64,000 nucleotides of DNA from JBBAAW01 sp041658075 (GTDB lineage: Bacteria; Patescibacteriota; WWE3; UBA101185; UBA10185): contig JBBAAW010000002.1 of assembly GCA_041658075.1 (NCBI GenBank), positions 1-64,000 on the forward strand, in the 5' to 3' direction. The position numbers and the translations under genes are program-made. Under the pieces are notes generated by a model. That model saw nothing but the letters and a program-made list of their open reading frames with translations, was not told where the DNA came from and did no database searches. Below are positions 59,095-64,000 of this stretch, piece after piece (position 1 is the stretch's first letter; each line of letters begins with the position of its first letter).

Positions 59095-59202
59095 TTTTTT
59101 CTAGTATTCACCACCTTCTATAAAAATTATTTATTTTTCTAAAATCTGGGAAAAACAAAAAGATTTGGAAACCCTCGCTTTCTTGCATTTTAGAGCGGGT
59201 TT

Positions 59203-59208
59203 ATTATA
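59203..59208 (-). promoter_or_regulatory. Extended -10 promoter and structured leader of the RRM gene
   Basis: TGCTATAAT on minus (TGn plus TATAAT). The downstream leader holds an AAACCC/GGGTTT hairpin and a T-rich stretch (59150-59200) resembling a terminator, so it may attenuate RRM expression, or end L19 read-through. Confidence 0.45.
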
Positions 59209-59252
59209 GCACACATCGTTGTGAGATAATTGCAAGCGTGGACGAGAAGTGA

Positions 59253-59681
59253 TTATTCGGACTTGGCACTCTTGTTGGCCGATGCTGTTTCCTGTGCTTT
59301 TTCCTCTGCAGGCTTCGCGGTGACGATACTTTCTTCCTCTGTTACTGGTGATTCCGGAATAGCGACAGTGCCACCAAAACGCTCTTTAACCTTAGTAGCC
59401 TGTCTGCCGACCTTCTGACGAAGGTAATAAAGCTTGGCGCGTCTAACTTTTCCGGTCTTTTCCACCACCAATTTTTCAATATTTGGCGAGGCTAAAGGAA
59501 AAATTCTTTCTACGCCAACGCCATTAGCCCCAATGCGTCGCACCATAAAAGTTTTAGAAACACCCTCACCTCTTTTAGAAATAACTATACCGGTAAAGGG
59601 CTGCGTTCTAACTTTGTTGCCCTCAATAATTTTGTAATGAACGGTAACCGTGTCACCCGCCCTAAAATCAGGTATTTTCAT
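59253..59681 (-). CDS. rplS: Ribosomal protein bL19
   Basis: 142 residues: DFRAGDTVTVHYKIIEGNKVRTQPFTGIVISKRGEGVSKTFMVRRIGANGVGVERIFPLASPNIEKLVV is the full L19 core, followed by RRAKLYYLR. It sits at the 30S/50S interface. After residue ~112 comes a lineage-specific acidic/Ala/Lys tail of about 30 residues (TEEESIVTAKPAEEKAQE) absent from E. coli L19. TACTAT (59696-59691) lies 9 nt upstream, besides possible read-through from the Clp gene. Confidence 0.97.
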   Translation of the reverse strand: MKIPDFRAGDTVTVHYKIIEGNKVRTQPFTGIVISKRGEGVSKTFMVRRIGANGVGVERIFPLASPNIEKLVVEKTGKVRRAKLYYLRQKVGRQATKVKERFGGTVAIPESPVTEEESIVTAKPAEEKAQETASANKSAKSE

Positions 59682-59696
59682 AACTTGGGAATAGTA

Positions 59697-61811
59697 TCAA
59701 AAATCCGCTTGTTGCACAACTGCTTTCTCTTTAACCGCCACTTTTATCTCATCTCCGTCCATAATTACATCTATGTCATCACCTTCTACCGCGTCACCCC
59801 CGATGATCATCTGGGATAGCTTATCCTCAACTTCCTTTTGAATAAGCCTTTTTAACGGACGTGCGCCATATTCGTCGCTATAACCCTCCTTAGCAAGCCA
59901 GTCTAAAACCGCATCTCCCACGCTTAAACTAACCTTTTTCTCTGTAAGCATTTTTTTAACTTTTTCCATTTCCAACGCCACAATTTTTCTTAAATCCTCC
60001 TTTGACAAACTAACAAACATAACCATTTCATCTATTCTATTTAGGAATTCAGGCTTAAAGGTGTCTTTGAGCGACTCTTTAATCTTTCTTTCCATTTCTT
60101 CCTTTTTGCTCTGGGACGATTCGCCTAACACCGCCCTTCCAAATCCAATGTCCGACTTTTTAAGAAGCTCGCTACCTACATTGGAGGTCATTATTAAAAT
60201 AGTGTTCTTAAAGTCCACCACGCGGCCTTTACTGTCTGTAAGCCTGCCGTCCTCCATAATTTGCAAAAGAGAGTTAAATACATCCGGATGGGCTTTTTCC
60301 ACTTCGTCAAGCAAAATTACGCTATAGGGCTTTCTTCTCACAATTTCCGTTAGTTGGCCGCCTTCTCCATAACCAACGTATCCCGGAGGCGCGCCAATCA
60401 TTTTGCTCACAGTATGTTTTTCCATATACTCGCTCATATCAAGCCGCACTAGAGCGCTTTCGTTGCCATATAAAACTTCCGCCAAACTCTTGGCCAATTC
60501 TGTTTTGCCAACTCCCGTTGGCCCCATAAACATAAAAACGCCTATTGGTCTTTTCATATCGCGCAGTCCTGCCCGCGCTCGTCTTATGGCAGAACTTACT
60601 ACTTTAACTGCCTCGTTTTGATTAACCATACGCGCATGAATTAGCTCTTCCATTTTCATAAGTCGCTCTTTTTCTGCTAACGAGACTTCCTCCACCGGAA
60701 TACCGGTCATCCTTGCCACCACCCTTGCTACAGCCTCCCGCTCCACCGTAGGTATTTCCTCTAGCTTGGTTTGCATCCAAATTTCCACTAGTTCTCCTTT
60801 AACTCTTTCCAGCCCTTCCACCTGTTTTTTAACTTTTTGCGACTCCTCTTCTGAAAGCTGGGTTTTTTGCAGGTCTTTTAGATCTTTAAGCTGTTGTTCT
60901 ACGATTTTTAGGTTTTCCGGCTCCTTAACTTGGGAAAGACGCACTTGCGCGCACGCTTCGTCTATTACATCAATGGCTTTATCGGGTAAAAAGCGGTCAG
61001 AAATGTACCGGGACGCAAGTTTTACTGCGTATTCCAGTGCTGGATCACTGATTTTTACCCTATGATGTTGCTCGTACCTTTCCCGCAAACCTTTAACAAT
61101 TTCTAAAGTATCTTCTTGGGAAGGTTCTTTTACTAAAATCGGCTGGAAACGCCTTTCTAAAGCGCCGTCCCTTTCAATGTATCTACGATATTCATCTAGT
61201 GTGGTAGCACCAACCAATTGAAGTTCCCCGCGAGCTAACGAGGGTTTTAAAATATTGGCGGCATCCATAGCCTCCGTGCTACCGCTTGCTCCCGCACCAA
61301 CCACCTGATGCAATTCATCAATAAACATAATAATTTGACCTTGTGCCTTAATTACTTCGCTTATAATATTCTTAAGTCGCTCTTCAAACATTCCTCTATG
61401 ATTGGTTCCAGCAATTATCGCCGTTAAATCCAAAGCAAAAATGCGTTTTCCGCGCAAAGGCTCCGGCACCTGTCCGCTAACAATTCTTTGTGCTAAACCT
61501 TCCACTATGGCGGTTTTTCCTACTCCCGGGTCACCAATTAGTACAGGATTATTTTTGGTACGACGACATAAAATGTGAACAAGTCGCTCAATTTCTTCTT
61601 TTCGACCAATTACCGGGTCAAGTCGGTCCATTTTTGCCTGATTTGTAAGGTCACGGCCAAATTTGTCAAGCAATGTTGCCGAACCTGACGACACTTGGGA
61701 AAGCTCAAAATTACACGCCTCACAAAGGGCTAAATAGACCTGTTTGCCGTCGATTAATTTATATGAAGTTATTGTAGCGGGATTTTGCCCGCATCTTTGA
61801 CAAATAACCAT
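59697..61811 (-). CDS. ClpE/ClpC-like AAA+ unfoldase with zinc-finger N-domain
   Basis: 704 residues. The N-terminus is a zinc finger (CQRC at 4-7, CEAC at 30-33) like ClpE or UvrB/UvrC-linked fingers, replacing the ~150-residue Clp_N repeat domain. Two AAA+ modules follow: Walker A GDPGVGKT (93-100) and GPTGVGKT (near 430), a short coiled middle domain, and C-terminal ARPLKRLIQKEVED. It unfolds proteins, probably for ClpP (not in this window). TAAGTT ends 6 nt before ATG. Confidence 0.92.
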   Translation of the reverse strand: MVICQRCGQNPATITSYKLIDGKQVYLALCEACNFELSQVSSGSATLLDKFGRDLTNQAKMDRLDPVIGRKEEIERLVHILCRRTKNNPVLIGDPGVGKTAIVEGLAQRIVSGQVPEPLRGKRIFALDLTAIIAGTNHRGMFEERLKNIISEVIKAQGQIIMFIDELHQVVGAGASGSTEAMDAANILKPSLARGELQLVGATTLDEYRRYIERDGALERRFQPILVKEPSQEDTLEIVKGLRERYEQHHRVKISDPALEYAVKLASRYISDRFLPDKAIDVIDEACAQVRLSQVKEPENLKIVEQQLKDLKDLQKTQLSEEESQKVKKQVEGLERVKGELVEIWMQTKLEEIPTVEREAVARVVARMTGIPVEEVSLAEKERLMKMEELIHARMVNQNEAVKVVSSAIRRARAGLRDMKRPIGVFMFMGPTGVGKTELAKSLAEVLYGNESALVRLDMSEYMEKHTVSKMIGAPPGYVGYGEGGQLTEIVRRKPYSVILLDEVEKAHPDVFNSLLQIMEDGRLTDSKGRVVDFKNTILIMTSNVGSELLKKSDIGFGRAVLGESSQSKKEEMERKIKESLKDTFKPEFLNRIDEMVMFVSLSKEDLRKIVALEMEKVKKMLTEKKVSLSVGDAVLDWLAKEGYSDEYGARPLKRLIQKEVEDKLSQMIIGGDAVEGDDIDVIMDGDEIKVAVKEKAVVQQADF

Positions 61812-61873
61812 ATTTTTAACTTAGCACATTCTTAGCACTTGTGCAACCCGTTTGCTAATGTTACCAAACATAA

Positions 61874-63712
61874 CTAATGCTCCCAAACATCACCCACCAT
61901 GGGGTCAGAGACCACGGGAACTTTTTTAATAATAAGCTCCCCAGCCCGCACCATTTCTTCTTGCTGACATATTGCCCAACGCTCCGCCTGATCCGCGCGA
62001 ACCTCGGTTACCACCTCATCGTGTACTGTATGCGTAATAGCGCCTTCAATACCCTCTTTTTTCATTCTCTCGCTTATAAAAACCAAGGCATACTTTATAA
62101 CATCGGCATTAGTTCCCTGAATAGGGTGATTTTTAGCCTCCCGTTGAATTTGTCCAATTTTCTTTCTATAATCCGGGTCGCTAGGATCCGGTTTAGTATA
62201 CCAGCGTTTTCTGCCTGCCGGAGTAATACTCCATCCTTTTGCCACCGCATCATTAGCCACTTTATCTAAGAAATTTCGCACGTTGGGGTAAGAAGCAAAA
62301 TATTTATTCATATAATCCGCACCTTCTTCTTTAGACACGGGCTTGCCGGTTTCTTGCTCAAGTCTTTTAGCTAAGCCCATGGGACCCATTCCGTACATCA
62401 AACCAAAACCAATAGGCTTGGCAATCTGGCGAAGCTCCGGAAATTTCTTTTTAAAGTCGGACGTATACTCCTTATTAAACATCAAAGCTGCGGTATAAGA
62501 ATGAATATCCAGGTTATTTTTTAAAGCGTCTATCATTTTCGCGTCGCCTGAAAGATCAGCCAAAATTCTCATCTCCATGGAAGAATAATCCGTTACTACT
62601 AATTTATAACCCGGAGCGGGTGTAAAACACCGTCTAAATGGTGCTTCCTCGGAATTTCTAGGAATCTGCTGTAAGTTGGGGTTAGAACAGGCAAAACGCC
62701 CCGTGGCAGCACCAAGCTGCATAAAGTCGGGATGTAGTCGACCGGTTTTCTTGTTAACTTTAGCGAGTAAGCTGTCACCAAAAGCACTGATGAGTTTTTC
62801 ATAAGCTCTGTAGTCGCGCAATATTTTTGCTACGGGATGACTTAAGCTCATTAAGATTTCGTCGCCCGTGGATGGAATCCCCAAATGAAGTTTGTTATTA
62901 AAAAGGTCTAGCAATTGCTGATTACTGTTTGTATTTATAACATCGGCGTGTTTTCCAAAAAGATCAATTTGGGTTGACTGGTATAAAGGTCGTACCGCTT
63001 CCTGAAAGTTATTTAGAAATTCTATTCTCTTTTTTCTAAGAACGGCTATAATGTCTCTCCATTTAGGCACATCAATATATATTCCATGTAACTCCATCTC
63101 CGCCACCACTGTAGTAACCGCAAACTCCAATTTAGCAATATTTATTAAATTCTCTTCCTGAAGTCGTTTGTACTGCGCTGTAAAAATTGGAAAAAGCACC
63201 AAAGTGTCTAAAGCGGAATATTTTAATTGTGACTCAGAGATTTGAGTTTTTAACTCCTCAAAAGACTTTCTGGTTGACTTATCAAGGCGTGTTTCTAAAT
63301 ATTGTTCCGACAAATTTGCTAAGGATTGCGGGCGCTTTAATCCCGCTGTTAAAACACCTTCCGCCAGCATGGTGTCGTAAATATTATTGGCTTTTGCCCC
63401 CACTTGAAGTTTTATAAATCCATAGTCAAATTTTCCGTTATGCATAATTTTTATTATCTTGGGATTTTCCAAAAGCTTAATTAGCGGTTCTACACCGTAA
63501 AGTGGCATAACTTGAGCGTCAAAAATATAACTTACTTCATCCGTGCCAATTTGCAAAAGTAGTAGCTTATCCGTGTAAGGATCCAAGCCCGTGCCCTCAA
63601 TGTCAACCCCAATCATTTGTTGTTTTTCCAAAACTTCTACCGCCTTAGCCAGTTGATCCATGTTGGTAATGTGTTCGTATTTAGGGTCGTTAAAACTAAA
63701 CTTGAGTTCCAT
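61874..63712 (-). CDS. polA: DNA polymerase I lacking the 5' nuclease domain
   Basis: 612 residues. Residues ~25-190 form a DEDDy 3'-5' exonuclease with all catalytic residues visible (D37, E39, D96, Y165, D169), so proofreading is likely. The family A polymerase follows: motif A VTDYSSMEMRILADLSGD (D375), motif B RQIAKPIGFGLMYGMG, motif C THTVHDEVVTE (D565). The N-terminal FEN domain of normal PolA (~300 residues) is absent, so primer removal needs a separate nuclease. TATAAT (63724-63719) ends 6 nt before ATG. Confidence 0.95.
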   Translation of the reverse strand: MELKFSFNDPKYEHITNMDQLAKAVEVLEKQQMIGVDIEGTGLDPYTDKLLLLQIGTDEVSYIFDAQVMPLYGVEPLIKLLENPKIIKIMHNGKFDYGFIKLQVGAKANNIYDTMLAEGVLTAGLKRPQSLANLSEQYLETRLDKSTRKSFEELKTQISESQLKYSALDTLVLFPIFTAQYKRLQEENLINIAKLEFAVTTVVAEMELHGIYIDVPKWRDIIAVLRKKRIEFLNNFQEAVRPLYQSTQIDLFGKHADVINTNSNQQLLDLFNNKLHLGIPSTGDEILMSLSHPVAKILRDYRAYEKLISAFGDSLLAKVNKKTGRLHPDFMQLGAATGRFACSNPNLQQIPRNSEEAPFRRCFTPAPGYKLVVTDYSSMEMRILADLSGDAKMIDALKNNLDIHSYTAALMFNKEYTSDFKKKFPELRQIAKPIGFGLMYGMGPMGLAKRLEQETGKPVSKEEGADYMNKYFASYPNVRNFLDKVANDAVAKGWSITPAGRKRWYTKPDPSDPDYRKKIGQIQREAKNHPIQGTNADVIKYALVFISERMKKEGIEGAITHTVHDEVVTEVRADQAERWAICQQEEMVRAGELIIKKVPVVSDPMVGDVWEH

Positions 63713-63718
63713 GAGAGG

Positions 63719-63724
63719 ATTATA
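63719..63724 (-). promoter_or_regulatory. -10 hexamer of polA
   Basis: TATAAT, exactly 6 nt before ATG 63712; predicts a leaderless polA mRNA. Confidence 0.55.
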
Positions 63725-63759
63725 GCATCACATGTATCCGTCATCCCGATACTTTACCT

Positions 63760-63978
63760 TCACCCTGAGTTTGGTTGGGAGAAATCGATGATACCGGACT
63801 TTTTAAGCATGGACAAAGAAATATACTGTGTAGAAGTAGCACTAACAGTTAGCGAAACGCTACGAAATTTCTCAAAAGCCATGTAATTAAATTGTGTAAG
63901 ATGAAAATCTGACCAGCACCGCTTCACGCCGTGGTAGAAATTACTTCCGTCAAAGAGTACTGTTGCGCGATCATTCAT
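63760..63978 (-). pseudogene. Truncated NYN-domain (LabA-like) protein
   Basis: The first ~40 residues (RATVLFDGSNFYHGVKRCW, then MAFEKFRS) are the start of a NYN/PIN-like nuclease domain with its first acidic residue. After residue ~45 the sequence no longer resembles the family and stops at 72 residues, whereas NYN proteins need about 150-200. It is probably a gene cut by a deletion or insertion, with unrelated DNA (63726-63850) joined to it. Confidence 0.6.
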
Positions 63979-64000
63979 CTCAAATAAGGCAGGATAAATA

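Overview
The window looks like a chromosomal piece of a Patescibacteria/CPR bacterium, most likely the Microgenomates side. This is inferred from gene content, not from a marker-gene tree. The DNA is AT-rich and UGA is used as a stop. Genes are tightly packed and often overlap or abut, and many proteins are shortened relative to their families: RsmI without its C-terminal domain, DNA polymerase I without the 5' nuclease, Clp ATPase with only a small zinc-finger N-domain, MazG without its first helix. Much of the coding capacity goes to membrane glycosyltransferases, undecaprenyl-lipid recycling and cell-envelope redox proteins. No biosynthetic operons and no rRNA genes are present.

Layout. 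1-478: start of a superoxide dismutase cut by the window edge. 0.5-14.2 kb: a block of seven large polytopic GT-C (GT39/PMT-like) glycosyltransferases or relatives plus one GT2 enzyme, including a 1185-residue YfhO/GT39 fusion and a tandem paralogous pair. 14.2-25.6 kb: mostly minus strand; hisS, methyltransferase, tRNA-Arg with an HNH ORF, DgkA and PAP2 phosphatase, a HelD-like helicase, rsmI, DsbA-like protein, FemX-like protein, and a frameshifted radical-SAM gene. 25.6-34.3 kb: a tRNA-rich stretch (His, Glu, Lys, two Leu, Gly, Phe, Val, Gln) in which protein genes sit directly behind tRNA genes, with an IS481-type insertion. 34.3-43 kb: an accessory zone with an oxidoreductase pair, a decayed tyrosine phosphatase, a Nudix gene, a putative HExxH metalloprotease with a divergent unknown gene, four short high-GC genes with strong Shine-Dalgarno sites, and a structured intergenic RNA candidate. 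43-64 kb: housekeeping and envelope genes (dus, a membrane-anchored glycosidase-like protein, typA, uppP, thioredoxin and thioredoxin-CcdA proteins, an MgtA-like P-type ATPase, a MazG/YjjX pair, L,D-transpeptidase, cyclophilin, an RRM protein, rplS, a Clp ATPase, polA).

How the genes fit together. UppP, PAP2 phosphatase, DgkA-type kinase, the GT39/GT2 enzymes, FemX, polysaccharide deacetylase, L,D-transpeptidase and the two anchored glycosidase-like proteins together describe a surface glycan/peptidoglycan economy built on polyprenyl carriers. DsbA, thioredoxin and the thioredoxin-CcdA fusion suggest disulfide handling outside the membrane.

Two window-wide expression features stand out. First, many start codons lie exactly 6 nt after a -10-like hexamer, which predicts leaderless mRNAs. 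Second, several start codons lie only 3-6 nt after the encoded CCA of a tRNA, so that tRNA 3' processing would itself make a near-leaderless mRNA. A contrasting set of very short genes has about 30-50 nt leaders and GGAGG-like sites.
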